This document shows, in pieces, positions 10,937 through 20,372 of a stretch of 64,000 nucleotides of DNA. Every line of letters starts with the position of its first letter. Position 1 is the first letter of the stretch. The notes under the pieces are model-generated. The model was not told the origin of the DNA, did not search any database, and worked only from the letters and a program-made list of their open reading frames with translations. The stretch is from Streptococcus mitis (GTDB lineage Bacteria > Bacillota > Bacilli > Lactobacillales > Streptococcaceae): positions 789,759 to 853,758 of the forward strand of contig NZ_JPFU01000013.1 of assembly GCF_000722695.1 (NCBI RefSeq), written 5' to 3'. Both the position numbers and the translations under genes were made by a program.

Positions 10937-10960
10937 AAGAACCTGCATTTGTTATTCTTC

Positions 10961-11018
10961 AAAAAAAGCTCTATACTATCTGGAGTTCAGGAATTCCTGC
11001 TACAGATAGTATAGAGCT
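10961..11018 (-). terminator. Terminator of the gnd-ritR operon
   Basis: A 16-bp perfect inverted repeat (AGCTCTATACTATCTG and its complement) encloses a 20-base region that can itself form a small hairpin. On the minus strand it is followed by seven T residues. It lies 33-90 bases past the ritR stop. Confidence 0.88.
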
Positions 11019-11050
11019 CAAACAACAGTTACACAAGGGTGACTGCTTTT

Positions 11051-11740
11051 CTATTCTTGCATGGTGTAACCAACACCACGAACGGTTTTAATGTAGCTTT
11101 TCTGACCTTTTACATCAAGCTTGCTACGTAGATAACGGATATAGACATCCACGATATTTGTTTCGGTCGCACTTTCATACTTCCAGACACTTTCCAACAA
11201 CTGCTCACGAGTCAGAACTTTCTTGCTTCCCATAAGAGTAGCCAAAAGATCATACTCACGACGGGTCAAAGCAATCATCTCTTCGCCACGATAAACGGTA
11301 TGATGCTCTACATCCATACGCAGATTGCGGTAAGACGTTGGAACCTTCATCTGACTACAGTGTTGGTCGATAAAGTCCCGACCTCGGAAAATAGCTGAAA
11401 TACGAGCTACCAAATTCTCAATAATAACTGGCTTATAGATGTAAGAAACGGCAAAGCGTTGGATTGTCTCAATCTGATCTTGCAATTCTTCACGATGATC
11501 CAAGACCATGATAACTGAGGCTGGCTTAGTCCGACTCAGCTTATCTGCAAAATCCTGGGCTGTCATATCCCCCAGATGAGCATTCAATAAAATCAAGTCA
11601 TAGTCTGTCTGAAGAGCCATGGAGAGGGCTTTTTGCCCCTCCTCAACCTGATCAACTCGGTATTGCTCTTTTTGGAGTTCCAAACTTAAAAAATGAGCTA
11701 GATTTCTTTCTTTCTCAAGTAATAAAATCCGTTTCCCCAT
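11051..11740 (-). CDS. ritR: Orphan response regulator RitR (iron/redox repressor)
   Basis: A 229-residue OmpR/PhoB-type regulator: receiver domain (~1-120) followed by a winged-helix DNA-binding domain (~130-228, with LTRREYDLLATLM and TVRGVGYTM). The phospho-acceptor Asp is replaced by Asn53 (LILLNAHLGD), as in pneumococcal RitR. Cys128 sits in the inter-domain linker (DQHCSQ), at the position described as the redox switch in RitR. No histidine kinase is adjacent, which fits an orphan regulator. In pneumococcus it represses the piu iron-uptake genes. It lies 11 bases after gnd in the same orientation, with its own strong terminator, so the two are very probably co-transcribed. This links a redox/iron regulator with an NADPH-producing enzyme. 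Confidence 0.95.
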   Translation of the reverse strand: MGKRILLLEKERNLAHFLSLELQKEQYRVDQVEEGQKALSMALQTDYDLILLNAHLGDMTAQDFADKLSRTKPASVIMVLDHREELQDQIETIQRFAVSYIYKPVIIENLVARISAIFRGRDFIDQHCSQMKVPTSYRNLRMDVEHHTVYRGEEMIALTRREYDLLATLMGSKKVLTREQLLESVWKYESATETNIVDVYIRYLRSKLDVKGQKSYIKTVRGVGYTMQE

Positions 11741-11751
11741 GGCAGACCTAC

Positions 11752-13176
11752 TTATTTTTCGTCATACCAAGAGTAGTGGAATGTTCCTTCTTTGTCTTTA
11801 CGTTGGTAAGTGTGGGCACCAAAGTAGTCACGTTGCGCTTGGATCAAGTTTGCTGGAAGGTCAGCTGAACGGTAGCTATCAAAGTAAGTAATAGCTGCTG
11901 AGAAGGTTGGTACTGGTACACCAGCTTGAACCGCAAGAGCTACGATATCACGCACTGCTTGTTGGTACTTAGCAGTAACATCCAAGAAGTATTCATCCAA
12001 AAGAAGGTTAGCAAGATCTGCATCACGGTTGTAAGCATCTGTAATCTTTTGCAAGAAACGAGAACGGATGATACAACCATCACGCCAGATAGAGGCGATG
12101 TCTGCAAATGGCAAGTTCCAGTTGTTTTCTTTAGAAGCTACACGCAATTGAGCAAAACCTTGTGCGTATGAAATGATTTTTGAGAAGTAAAGGGCTTGAC
12201 GGATTTTTTCAATCAACTCAGCCTTGTCCCCTTCAAATTTGAAGTCAGCTGGTTTTGGAAGGACCTTGCTAGCATGCACACGTTCTTCTTTGTAAGTTGA
12301 AATGTAACGGGCAAATACCGACTCAGTGATGAGTGACAATGGCACACCAAGGTCAAGTGATGATTGGCTAGTCCATTTACCAGTTCCCTTGTTACCTGCA
12401 GCATCAAGGATGTAATCTACGATTGGTCCATCTTGACCTTCGTCGTCTTTACGGCTCAAGATATCAGCTGTAATTTCGATCAAGTAGCTGTCCAATTCAC
12501 CCTTGTTCCACTCAGTAAAGATTTCAGCCATATCTTCTGCAGAAAGGCCTAGCAAGTGTTGCATCAAGTCATAGCTTTCTGCGATCAATTGCATATCACC
12601 ATACTCGATACCATTGTGAACCATTTTCACATAGTGACCAGCTCCATCAGGACCGATGTAAGTCACACATGGTTTGCCATCTTCTGGTGCTTTAGCTGAG
12701 ATTTCTTCAAGAACGTCCGCAACCAATTCGTAGGCTTCTTTTTGTCCACCAGGCATGATAGAAGGACCTTCAAGGGCACCTTTTTCACCACCAGAAACCC
12801 CAGTACCGATAAAGTTGATACCTGAGTTTGCCAATTCTTCATTACGACGGATGGTATCTTTGTAGAAAGTGTTTCCGCCGTCAATCAAGATATCACCCTT
12901 GTCAAGGTGTGGAAGAAGGGCTTGAATAGTAGCATCTGTACCAGGTCCAGCTTGAACCATGAGCATGATACGACGAGGTTTTTCGATTGAGTTTACAAAA
13001 CTTTCAACGTCATAGCTTGGTACGAAGTTCTTTTCAGGATGGCAAGCAATCACATCTTCCGTTTTTTCTTTACTACGGTTGTAGATAGCAACTGTGTAAC
13101 CACGAGATTCAATATTAAGGGCAAGGTTACGACCCATTACGGCCATACCTACGACACCAAAGTTAGCTTTTGTCAT
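11752..13176 (-). CDS. gnd: 6-phosphogluconate dehydrogenase (decarboxylating)
   Basis: A 474-residue cytoplasmic enzyme of the oxidative pentose phosphate pathway. It converts 6-phosphogluconate to ribulose 5-phosphate and CO2 while reducing NADP+. The N-terminal Rossmann fold starts [16 protein letters not shown] and is followed by NRS (Arg/Ser recognising the NADP 2'-phosphate). The catalytic region contains [20 protein letters not shown] and [10 protein letters not shown]. The C-terminal helical domain ends with [10 protein letters not shown]. Full family length. It is the promoter-proximal gene of gnd-ritR, with an AGGAG site upstream of the ATG. Confidence 0.97.
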   Translation of the reverse strand: MTKANFGVVGMAVMGRNLALNIESRGYTVAIYNRSKEKTEDVIACHPEKNFVPSYDVESFVNSIEKPRRIMLMVQAGPGTDATIQALLPHLDKGDILIDGGNTFYKDTIRRNEELANSGINFIGTGVSGGEKGALEGPSIMPGGQKEAYELVADVLEEISAKAPEDGKPCVTYIGPDGAGHYVKMVHNGIEYGDMQLIAESYDLMQHLLGLSAEDMAEIFTEWNKGELDSYLIEITADILSRKDDEGQDGPIVDYILDAAGNKGTGKWTSQSSLDLGVPLSLITESVFARYISTYKEERVHASKVLPKPADFKFEGDKAELIEKIRQALYFSKIISYAQGFAQLRVASKENNWNLPFADIASIWRDGCIIRSRFLQKITDAYNRDADLANLLLDEYFLDVTAKYQQAVRDIVALAVQAGVPVPTFSAAITYFDSYRSADLPANLIQAQRDYFGAHTYQRKDKEGTFHYSWYDEK

Positions 13177-13251
13177 TTGACACTCCTCTTATTTGATTTG
13201 TTTTATTTTATCATTTTTACTTTTGAAAAGAAAGAATTTTGTAACGACTGC

Positions 13252-14661
13252 TTAGTAGTCCAAAGCATCCGCATGTCCAGAACCATTTCCAACAAAGTAT
13301 CCTGTCTTACAGTTAAGGGTAAAGAGATAGGTTCCATCTGGCTTGTAGAGGTTGTAATAACCATTGCCATTAACGATATTGACACGTTCAAGGATGTATT
13401 GATCACCAGTGATATAACCACGTGAGCGTGAAGTCGCTAGGATTTGTTCCAAAACACCATCCGCGAAATCCCAAGCAGAGTTATTGCTATCATCAACAGC
13501 CGATTGATTGTAAGAAACACGACTGGCACTTCTTTGAACAGCAACTCCTGCACTTGATACGCCCATATTGACCTCACTACGAGAACTTCTAGTCTCAGTT
13601 GAGGCCGCATTTGAGCTACTTGGACTGGTCTCACTAGTAGTATTTGAGCTGGCTTGACTAGAGTTTGAACTGCTAGTTTGACTTGAACTTGAAGCACTTG
13701 TTTGCTGGCTCTTACCAAGGCTAATAGCCTTATCTAGCACTTTATCAAGCTCCGTATTTCCAGTTTTAATGTCTGTAAATTTAGCATCAGATTTAGCTTT
13801 GACATTGGTATCCAGAACACCATCAACAATAGCTGGTTTCTCAAATTGTGCATTGACATCTTGAATGGCCTTGATTTGCATTGCTAGACTATCATACTTA
13901 GATTTGGCAAGCGTATGTTCACGACTACCTTCCAGCTTATCAAGCAAGGTTTTAAGTTGAGTCAGTTTATCAAACTGGCTATTTTTTAAAGCCGTTTTGT
14001 TGCTATCTGTGTAGAAGGCATCATATAAATTATTAAATTCTTCCGCTTCTGCCTGCGAGTTTGTGGTTGATTGAGAAGTCTGGATTTCCTTGGTCGAACG
14101 AGCTACTTGACGATAAACATAATAACCAGTTCCAAGGATAAGAACTACTAAGGCTGCTAGAATACCGTAAATCACCCATTTCTTCTTACTTTTTTCATCT
14201 TCACTATCCGTAACTCGAGAAAATGTTGGAACTTCTTCCTCTCCAAACAATTGTACTTCTTCAGTCTCAAATTCTTCGGCAAGAGGAGCTTCTGAAACGC
14301 GTGTGAATTCTAGATCATCAAACTGACTCAATTCATTTTCTAGTTCTGGAGAAGTTACTCCTGTTTCGTCACGAAGCTCTTGAAGCAAATTATCTAGAGT
14401 CTGGGGCTGCTCTACCTCTGCCTCTTCTTTTTCGATTAACTCCTCTTTTTTGTATTGTCGGGTCGCAAATTTATCTGCCTCAATTTCATCCTTATGTTGT
14501 TTCACATACTTGTCCAAGATAGAATCTCCAGGCAATACACCTGCTTCCACCTCTTCATTTTTTCGAATAGCTTGTCCAACCGTTAGCTCTTTGGCATCAT
14601 CAAAATCAAATTGCGGTTCTTGATCTTCATTTTTATGACGATTCCGTCTCTTCTTAGTCAT
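13252..14661 (-). CDS. mapZ: Midcell-anchored division-site protein MapZ (LocZ)
   Basis: A 469-residue single-pass membrane protein that marks the division site and positions FtsZ rings in streptococci. The cytoplasmic N-terminus (1-160) begins KKRRNRHK, contains the conserved [10 protein letters not shown]...[31 protein letters not shown] block and is very acidic. Thr67, the main StkP phosphorylation site known in pneumococcus, is present. One membrane helix spans 161-182. The outer part has a helical extracellular subdomain (~205-330), a Ser/Thr/Gln-rich linker and a conserved C-terminal peptidoglycan-binding subdomain ending [16 protein letters not shown]. It lies 12 bases after the RNA methyltransferase gene and is probably co-transcribed with it. 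The N-terminal acidic linker differs from the pneumococcal allele I remember, while the C-terminus is nearly the same. Confidence 0.96.
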   Translation of the reverse strand: MTKKRRNRHKNEDQEPQFDFDDAKELTVGQAIRKNEEVEAGVLPGDSILDKYVKQHKDEIEADKFATRQYKKEELIEKEEAEVEQPQTLDNLLQELRDETGVTSPELENELSQFDDLEFTRVSEAPLAEEFETEEVQLFGEEEVPTFSRVTDSEDEKSKKKWVIYGILAALVVLILGTGYYVYRQVARSTKEIQTSQSTTNSQAEAEEFNNLYDAFYTDSNKTALKNSQFDKLTQLKTLLDKLEGSREHTLAKSKYDSLAMQIKAIQDVNAQFEKPAIVDGVLDTNVKAKSDAKFTDIKTGNTELDKVLDKAISLGKSQQTSASSSSQTSSSNSSQASSNTTSETSPSSSNAASTETRSSRSEVNMGVSSAGVAVQRSASRVSYNQSAVDDSNNSAWDFADGVLEQILATSRSRGYITGDQYILERVNIVNGNGYYNLYKPDGTYLFTLNCKTGYFVGNGSGHADALDY

Positions 14662-14673
14662 GAGTTTACCTTC

Positions 14674-15831
14674 CTACTTTACTTTCTGGCGTTTAACACG
14701 CTGACCAAAATATTGATACAAATCAACTTTTAAGGTACCATTGTATAATTTACGTTTCTTATCTGCTTGACTACCGTACTTGGTCTCAAAAGCTTCATCA
14801 CTAGTTAAGATAAATTTGCTCCAGGTTTTCAGCGGTGCAAATACTTGCCCCATTTCAGCATAAAGCTTGGTAACCCCTTCATCATCTGACAAACGTTCAC
14901 CATAAGGCGGATTGGAAATAATCACTCCATTGATTTTATCAGAACGCAAATCCTGCACGCGCATCTGCTTAAAGGTAATATCTCCTGCAACCCCTGCTGC
15001 CTGGGCATTTGCCTTAGCAATTTCCACCATGCGAGCATCAATATCACAGCCCATAATATCTAGTTCCAACTCACGATCCACTTTCTTAGCTGCCTCTGTG
15101 CGAACCTCTTGAATCAAACGATCACTAATCCAGTTCCATTCCTCAAAGGCAAAGGATCGACGAAGACCAGGAGCCACCTTTCGAGCAATCATAACTGCCT
15201 CGATACAGAAAGTTCCTGAACCACAGGTCGGATCAATCAGAGGCTTGTCTGGATACCAGTTAGAAAGTTGCAAAATAGCTGCTGCCATGTTTTCCTTGAT
15301 AGGAGCCCCACCTTTTTCGGTACGATAGCCACGTTTAAAGAGACTAGAGCCTGTCGTATCAATCATGACAGTTGCTACATCTTTGAGAATAGATACCTCA
15401 ATCTTAAACTCTGGGCCATTCTCCATCAGAGGTACGCCTTCTGGGCGGGCATAGTGTTTCTGCAATTTCTTAACAACAGCCTTCTTTGAAATAGCCTGTA
15501 CACTGGGCTCATTGTGAAGTTTAGATTTAACACATTTAGCTTTCGAAATCGGGAACCGAGCTCCAAGCGGTAAATAATGTTCCCAATCTAAGGCAAATAC
15601 TCCCTGAAACAGCTCTTCAAAAGTCTTAGCAGGGAAAGTGCCTACAATAATCTTGATACGGTCTGCTGCTCGAAGCCAGAGGTTGGTTTCGATAATGGCT
15701 CTTGCATCTCCTTGAAAACGAACACGTCCATTTTCAACCTGACAATCATAGCCCAACTCTCGCACTTCTCGTCCCACAACAGCTTCAAGACCTGCTGCTG
15801 CAGTAGCCATTAAATTAAATTCCTTTTTCAT
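14674..15831 (-). CDS. THUMP-domain class I SAM-dependent RNA methyltransferase (RlmL/YpsC-like)
   Basis: A 385-residue protein with an N-terminal ferredoxin-like and THUMP RNA-binding region (~1-160) and a C-terminal Rossmann methyltransferase domain (~165-380). The latter carries DPTCGSGTFCIEA (SAM binding), GCDIDARMVEIAKANA, and the NPPY catalytic motif (ISNPPYGERL) typical of N6-adenine or N2-guanine methylation. It resembles the N-terminal half of E. coli RlmL, which makes m2G in 23S rRNA. The exact target in streptococci is unproven. It lies between rnpB and mapZ, the same order I recall from pneumococcus. Confidence 0.9.
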   Translation of the reverse strand: MKKEFNLMATAAAGLEAVVGREVRELGYDCQVENGRVRFQGDARAIIETNLWLRAADRIKIIVGTFPAKTFEELFQGVFALDWEHYLPLGARFPISKAKCVKSKLHNEPSVQAISKKAVVKKLQKHYARPEGVPLMENGPEFKIEVSILKDVATVMIDTTGSSLFKRGYRTEKGGAPIKENMAAAILQLSNWYPDKPLIDPTCGSGTFCIEAVMIARKVAPGLRRSFAFEEWNWISDRLIQEVRTEAAKKVDRELELDIMGCDIDARMVEIAKANAQAAGVAGDITFKQMRVQDLRSDKINGVIISNPPYGERLSDDEGVTKLYAEMGQVFAPLKTWSKFILTSDEAFETKYGSQADKKRKLYNGTLKVDLYQYFGQRVKRQKVK

Positions 15832-15867
15832 TTTCAGTCTTGTAAGACCTTTCTATATGTCCACTTT

Positions 15868-15903
15868 AAAAAATGAGGTTGAGAAAATTTCTCAGCCCCA
15901 ACC
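15868..15903 (-). terminator. rnpB terminator
   Basis: On the minus strand GGTTGGGGCTGAGAAA pairs with TTTCTCAACC, and a run of T residues follows (AAAAAA at 15868-15873 on the plus strand). It starts right after the 3' strand of the RNase P P1 helix. Confidence 0.8.
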
Positions 15904-15904
15904 T

Positions 15905-16302
15905 ATATGCAATTTTCTATAAGCCATGTTTTGTTCCAGAAGTGACTAGGACCACTTCCTTTGATAATCATCTGTCTACCACTAAGAGCATAGAGCTGAT
16001 AGTAGTCAGAGTACTACGTTCGTTTCCGCGTACTCCATGCCCCGACCAAAATTTGGGTTGCTAGCTTGAGGGGTTTACCGCGTTCCACTCTCTCCGTTTC
16101 CAGAAAGACTCCGTCACTGTGGCACTTTCAAGTCTACTCTGACCTATCCAAGGACTTAGCCATTTCAACTGCCGTAACGATTTCTCGTCCCTAGGCTTAT
16201 GAATTCGCCTAGCACAAACACTACAGGCATCACAGCCTGTGCTAGCATGGACTTTCCTCATGAAAAGAAATTCTCTCCACGCGATTATCCAAAAATTGCA
16301 CA
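15905..16302 (-). ncRNA. rnpB: RNase P catalytic RNA (bacterial type B)
   Basis: About 398 bases that encode no conserved protein but show RNase P hallmarks: the near-universal GAGGAAAGTCC after the 5' arm (16250-16265 region), the CTAGGGACGAGAAATCG region, and the 3' end GCTTATAGAAAATTGCA. That 3' end pairs with the 5' TGCAATTTTTGGATAATC to close helix P1. The RNA processes the 5' ends of tRNAs. It sits between gpsB and the rRNA methyltransferase gene, as in pneumococcus, 15 bases past the gpsB stop. Ends are inferred from P1 pairing and may be off by a few bases. Confidence 0.93.
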
Positions 16303-16316
16303 TTTTAAATAAGCGC

Positions 16317-16646
16317 TTATAAATCAGAGTTATCCAAAATTTGTTTACCAAACACTTCTTTTTCGAGACGATTCAAGCGTTTCAAAATATCAAAATTCGT
16401 CATAGAGCCTGAAGTTGCCGCTTCAAGAGGCTCTGCTTGAACTGGTGAAGGTTTCGGTTTACGAGATAATTCTTCCTTCAACTCAGCAATTTCTTGACGG
16501 AGAGACTTGACTAGGGCAGCATAAGTTTCATAGTCCTTGATGACATCATCCAAAAATTCATCAACTTCAACCTTACTATATCCACGGACTTCACGTCCAA
16601 ACTCTTGCTCAAAAATATCTTTTGCTGTAAAAATAATACTTGCCAT
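16317..16646 (-). CDS. gpsB: Cell division regulator GpsB
   Basis: A 109-residue DivIVA-family cytoplasmic protein that couples septal and peripheral peptidoglycan synthesis and affects StkP activity. The N-terminal membrane-binding region has [28 protein letters not shown], followed by a coiled coil ([13 protein letters not shown]), a Pro/Ala linker and the C-terminal trimerisation helix ([16 protein letters not shown]). I chose the ATG at 16646, not the one 12 bases upstream, because GGAGAGAG is correctly spaced before it and the protein then begins MASIIF, as in relatives. Confidence 0.95.
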   Translation of the reverse strand: MASIIFTAKDIFEQEFGREVRGYSKVEVDEFLDDVIKDYETYAALVKSLRQEIAELKEELSRKPKPSPVQAEPLEAATSGSMTNFDILKRLNRLEKEVFGKQILDNSDL

Positions 16647-16718
16647 CTCTCTCTCCATTCTCGATTTCTAATAGTATTATTATATAAAAAAAGGCAAACA
16701 AAAATCAAGGTCAAAGGC

Positions 16719-17246
16719 CTACTTTTCAGAAAAATTTTCTGCCAGCTCATTTAAGTCTTCAAAGGTTAGCCTTTTTATACGATAGCCTTCCTGATTTGTC
16801 ATCAGCTTGTCCATAAATTTTAATTTTGTCTCATTTTCTGGATCATAGAAAAAATAGGCTAAATCAGTATTTTCTATCAAAAATCGTTGGTAATCACGCA
16901 GTTGTCCCATGTTTTCATACTTAGGATAAGCATATTTAATAAAATCTACCTGCTTAAATTGGCTAAGTTTAAGCTGATTAGCTTCATTCCAGTTTTCCCC
17001 GTGTGTTTCAAAATCAAAAATAGTCGCTAGGCTGAAATCATACTCGTCTTTCATTTCATTTGCAACATCGAGAACCCAAGATTCAAATCCCAAATTCCCT
17101 GTAAATACCAGCCATTTAAGCCCCTCTTCTGCTAAACTTTCTAAATCCCTTCGAATCGCTTTCTTTATAACTTTTAATCTGACATCCTTTTCGTTAAAGA
17201 CACCCAAGTCGAAGTTAGAGTAGCCCATAATTAAAGCTGTAGTCAT
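16719..17246 (-). CDS. DUF1273 / YpsA-like SLOG-family protein
   Basis: A 175-residue cytoplasmic protein beginning [17 protein letters not shown]. The Rossmann-like fold has the SLOG-family glycine/acid motifs ([15 protein letters not shown]). Relatives include B. subtilis YpsA, linked to cell division and suggested to bind nucleotides or ADP-ribose. The biochemical role is unknown. Its place beside gpsB and recU is conserved and hints at a division role. The start at 17246 is preceded by AGAAAGGGG. An upstream in-frame ATG at 17330 would overlap the divergent recU promoter and is unlikely. Confidence 0.88.
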   Translation of the reverse strand: MTTALIMGYSNFDLGVFNEKDVRLKVIKKAIRRDLESLAEEGLKWLVFTGNLGFESWVLDVANEMKDEYDFSLATIFDFETHGENWNEANQLKLSQFKQVDFIKYAYPKYENMGQLRDYQRFLIENTDLAYFFYDPENETKLKFMDKLMTNQEGYRIKRLTFEDLNELAENFSEK

Positions 17247-17269
17247 TTTTGCCCCTTTCTTTATATTTT

Positions 17270-17312
17270 TATGGTATAATAGAGCGATGTTATTGTACCA
17301 ATAAGGAGAAAT
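17270..17312 (+). promoter_or_regulatory. Extended -10 promoter and ribosome site of recU-pbp1A
   Basis: TGGTATAAT (-10 at 17275-17280 with the upstream TG) lies 33 bases before the recU ATG, which has AAGGAG 6 bases upstream. No good -35 is visible, as is usual for streptococcal extended -10 promoters. The divergent DUF1273 gene starts 28 bases to the left of the -10. Confidence 0.7.
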
Positions 17313-17909
17313 ATGGTCAACTATCCTCATAAAATTTCATCAAAAAAAAGCCAAACATCTATTTCTCAACCAAAAAATTTCGCAAATCGAGGAATGACTT
17401 TTGAAAAGATGATTAACGCTACCAACGACTACTATCTGACGCATGGCATGGCAGTTATCCATAAAAAGCCGACTCCTGTTCAGATTGTTCGAGTAGACTA
17501 TCCTCAACGTAGTCGAGCCAAAATTGTAGAGGCCTATTTTAGACAAGCTTCCACAACAGATTACTCTGGCGTGTATAGAGGACATTACATTGACTTTGAA
17601 GCCAAGGAAACACGACAAAAAAATGCTATTCCACTAAAGAACTTCCATCTTCATCAGATTCAACATATGGAACAAGTTCTGGAACAGCAGGGCATTTGCT
17701 TCGTTCTACTTCATTTTTCTTCTCAACAAGAAACTTACTTGTTACCGGCACTTGATTTGATTCGTTTTTATCATCAAGATAAGGGTCAAAAATCAATGCC
17801 ACTTGGATATATTCGGGAAAACGGATATTTAGTAAAGCAAGGTGCTTTCCCTCAAATTCCCTATCTCGATATTATCAAAGAACATTTACTAGGTGGTAAA
17901 ACAAGATGA
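17313..17909 (+). CDS. recU: Holliday junction resolvase RecU
   Basis: A 198-residue nuclease that cleaves four-way junctions during recombination and chromosome segregation. After a basic N-terminal tail ([15 protein letters not shown]) comes the conserved [16 protein letters not shown] block, then the nuclease core with [18 protein letters not shown] (acidic metal ligands and Lys), and [14 protein letters not shown]. Full length. Its end overlaps the pbp1A start by 4 bases (ATGA), so the two are translationally coupled, an arrangement widely conserved in Firmicutes. Confidence 0.96.
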   Translation: MVNYPHKISSKKSQTSISQPKNFANRGMTFEKMINATNDYYLTHGMAVIHKKPTPVQIVRVDYPQRSRAKIVEAYFRQASTTDYSGVYRGHYIDFEAKETRQKNAIPLKNFHLHQIQHMEQVLEQQGICFVLLHFSSQQETYLLPALDLIRFYHQDKGQKSMPLGYIRENGYLVKQGAFPQIPYLDIIKEHLLGGKTR

Positions 17910-20083
17910 ACAAACAAATTATTCTGCGATTCTTAAAGTATATGGGAATTACATCCCTTACCTTATTTATCGCTTTATTTCTATTAGGTGGTGGTGTCTT
18001 CCTCTACTTTGTTAGCAAGGCTCCAGCCTTATCTGAAAGTAAATTGGTTACGACAACTTCTAGCAAGATTTATGACAACAAGAACGAATTGATTGCTGAC
18101 CTTGGTTCTGAACGTCGCGTAAATGCTCAAGCCAATGAAATTCCCACTGATTTGGTCAAAGCTATCGTCTCAATCGAAGATCACCGCTTCTTTGATCATA
18201 GAGGTGTTGATACCATTCGTATCATGGGAGCTGCATTGAGAAACCTCCAAGGACAAGGAGGACTCCAAGGTGCTTCAACCTTGACCCAGCAATTGATTAA
18301 ATTAACTTACTTTTCTACTTCAACTGCTGACCAAACCATATCACGTAAAGCTCAAGAAGCTTGGCTAGCAGTTCAGCTAGAACAAAAAGCAACCAAGCAA
18401 GAAATCCTGACCTATTACATCAATAAAGTCTACATGTCTAACGGTAACTATGGAATGCAAACTGCAGCCCAAAATTACTATGGAAAAGACTTGAAAGAAT
18501 TAAGCTTGCCGCAGTTAGCACTCCTTGCTGGAATGCCTCAGGCACCGAACCAATATGACCCTTATTCCCATCCAGAAGCTGCTCTCGAACGTCGTAATTT
18601 AGTACTTTCAGAAATGAAAGAGCAAAATTACATCAGTGCAGAACAGTATGAAAAAGCAATTAATACTCCTATCACTAATGGTCTCCAGAGCTTGAAATCA
18701 GCCAATAGTTACCCAGCCTATATGGATAACTACCTCAAGGAAGTAATCAACCAAGTTGAACAAGAAACTGGTTACAACCTTCTTACTACAGGTATGGATG
18801 TCTACACAAATGTGGACAAAGATGTTCAACAGCGACTTTGGGATGTTTATAATACAGATGAGTATGTTGCTTACCCAGATGATGAACTCCAAGTAGCGTC
18901 CACTATCGTAGATGTATCAAATGGTAAAGTAGTCGCTCAGTTAGGTGCCCGTCACCAATCAAGTAATGTATCTTTCGGCATCAACCAAGCTGTTGAAACC
19001 AACCGTGACTGGGGTTCTACTATGAAACCAATTACTGACTATGCGCCCGCTTTAGAGTATGGAGTTTATGACTCTACTGCAACTATTGTACATGATGTTC
19101 CTTATAACTATCCTGGTACTGATACTCCAGTCTACAACTGGGATCATGGATACTTTGGAAATATTACAATCCAGTATGCACTTCAACAGTCACGTAATGT
19201 CACAGCGGTTGAAACCTTGAATAAGGTTGGTCTGGACAGAGCCAAAACCTTCCTAAATGGTCTTGGTATCGATTATCCAAGCATACACTACGCAAATGCC
19301 ATTTCAAGTAATACACCTGAATCCAACAAAAAATACGGCGCAAGTAGTGAAAAAATGGCTGCTGCTTATGCTGCCTTTGCTAATGGTGGAATTTACCATA
19401 AACCAATGTATATCAATAAAATCGTCTTCAGTGATGGTAGTGAAAAAGAATTTTCAGACGCTGGCACACGAGCTATGAAAGAAACAACTGCCTATATGAT
19501 GACCGAAATGATGAAAACTGTCTTAGTTTATGGAACTGGACGTGGAGCCTACTTACCATGGCTTCCACAAGCAGGTAAAACAGGTACTTCTAACTATACT
19601 GACGAAGAAATTGAGAAATATATCAAGAACACTGGCTACGTAGCTCCAGATGAAATGTTTGTGGGTTATACTCGTAAGTATTCTATGGCTGTTTGGACAG
19701 GTTACTCAAATCGTCTCACTCCAATCATTGGAGATGGTTTCCTCGTAGCTGGTAAAGTCTATCGAGCAATGATGACCTATCTCTCAGAAGATAACCACCC
19801 TGGAGATTGGACAATGCCAGAGGGCTTATACAGAAATGGAGAATTTGTCTTCCAAAACGGAGCAAGAAATAGTTGGAATACACCAGCTACACAACAAACA
19901 CAGTCAGTAGAGAATTCCTCTACAGCGACTGAAAGTTCAACTACTCAAGCAAATACGACGGTTGGGCAACAACCAAATAATGCTCCAGTAACTGAGCCTA
20001 ATCAGGGACAAACTAGTCAAACCGTCCAACCAGTACAACCAACACCGCAAAATCCACCAGTTCAACAGCAACCACAACAGTAA
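17906..20083 (+). CDS. pbp1A: Penicillin-binding protein 1A (bifunctional)
   Basis: A 725-residue class A PBP: short cytoplasmic tail, one membrane helix (~13-38), GT51 glycosyltransferase domain ([22 protein letters not shown]), and a transpeptidase domain with STMK (Ser371), SRN and KTGTSN. The Ser/Thr/Gln/Pro-rich tail is longer than the core fold needs. It polymerises and cross-links peptidoglycan at the septum and periphery. At 575-578 the sequence is NTGY, where penicillin-susceptible pneumococcal PBP1A has TSQF (574-577). That block is a known hallmark of low-affinity mosaic alleles. The Thr after the active Ser is unchanged. Confidence 0.96.
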   Translation: MNKQIILRFLKYMGITSLTLFIALFLLGGGVFLYFVSKAPALSESKLVTTTSSKIYDNKNELIADLGSERRVNAQANEIPTDLVKAIVSIEDHRFFDHRGVDTIRIMGAALRNLQGQGGLQGASTLTQQLIKLTYFSTSTADQTISRKAQEAWLAVQLEQKATKQEILTYYINKVYMSNGNYGMQTAAQNYYGKDLKELSLPQLALLAGMPQAPNQYDPYSHPEAALERRNLVLSEMKEQNYISAEQYEKAINTPITNGLQSLKSANSYPAYMDNYLKEVINQVEQETGYNLLTTGMDVYTNVDKDVQQRLWDVYNTDEYVAYPDDELQVASTIVDVSNGKVVAQLGARHQSSNVSFGINQAVETNRDWGSTMKPITDYAPALEYGVYDSTATIVHDVPYNYPGTDTPVYNWDHGYFGNITIQYALQQSRNVTAVETLNKVGLDRAKTFLNGLGIDYPSIHYANAISSNTPESNKKYGASSEKMAAAYAAFANGGIYHKPMYINKIVFSDGSEKEFSDAGTRAMKETTAYMMTEMMKTVLVYGTGRGAYLPWLPQAGKTGTSNYTDEEIEKYIKNTGYVAPDEMFVGYTRKYSMAVWTGYSNRLTPIIGDGFLVAGKVYRAMMTYLSEDNHPGDWTMPEGLYRNGEFVFQNGARNSWNTPATQQTQSVENSSTATESSTTQANTTVGQQPNNAPVTEPNQGQTSQTVQPVQPTPQNPPVQQQPQQ

Positions 20084-20088
20084 AAAGT

Positions 20089-20123
20089 AAATCCTGAGTT
20101 CACAGTTCTGCTCAGGATTTTTT
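20089..20123 (+). terminator. Terminator of recU-pbp1A
   Basis: AAATCCTGAG pairs with CTCAGGATTT around a short loop, followed by TTTTCT. It lies 5 bases past the stop codon. Confidence 0.88.
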
Positions 20124-20155
20124 CTATAATAAAATATATTTCGCAATATTGAAAA

Positions 20156-20310
20156 TATGGTAGATTGAAGTAGGATTCGAACGAATCGATTAATAAAATC
20201 AAATTAATTTCTAGAAATGTTTTAGCAACCATGGCCTACTCTTCTAACTTCAATCCATTACAAATTCCCTCATTTATTTGTTCAGATTTTATTTCATTTC
20301 ACTATAGAAT
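20156..20310. repeat. Decayed RUP element plus a second RUP half
   Basis: 20156-20260 matches the RUP (TGGTAGATTGAAGTAGGATT..., AATTAATTTCTAGAAATG, TTTTAGCAAC) with many substitutions. It is followed at 20262-20310 by an unrelated-phase RUP end (TTTGTTCAGATTTTATTTCA, then CACTATAG). I see no gene between pbp1A and aliA. Confidence 0.6.
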
Positions 20311-20332
20311 AGCTATCAATCTATTTTCTAAA

Positions 20333-20370
20333 AACCAAAAGAAGTCAGCTAAAAACTAACTTCTTTTTTA
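20333..20370 (-). terminator. Probable terminator of aliA
   Basis: On the minus strand AGAAGTTAG...CTGACTTCT folds into an imperfect stem around TTTTTAG. It is followed by TTTTGGTTTTT, just past the aliA stop. Confidence 0.6.
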
Positions 20371-20372
20371 TC

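Noticed and set aside
10808..11014. A 68-codon plus-strand open frame beside ritR
   Set aside because: Most of it is a BOX element and the ritR terminator; no ribosome site fits it.
16061..16351. A 96-codon minus-strand open frame between gpsB and the RNA methyltransferase gene
   Set aside because: It lies within the RNase P RNA, which explains the conservation and structure of this stretch.
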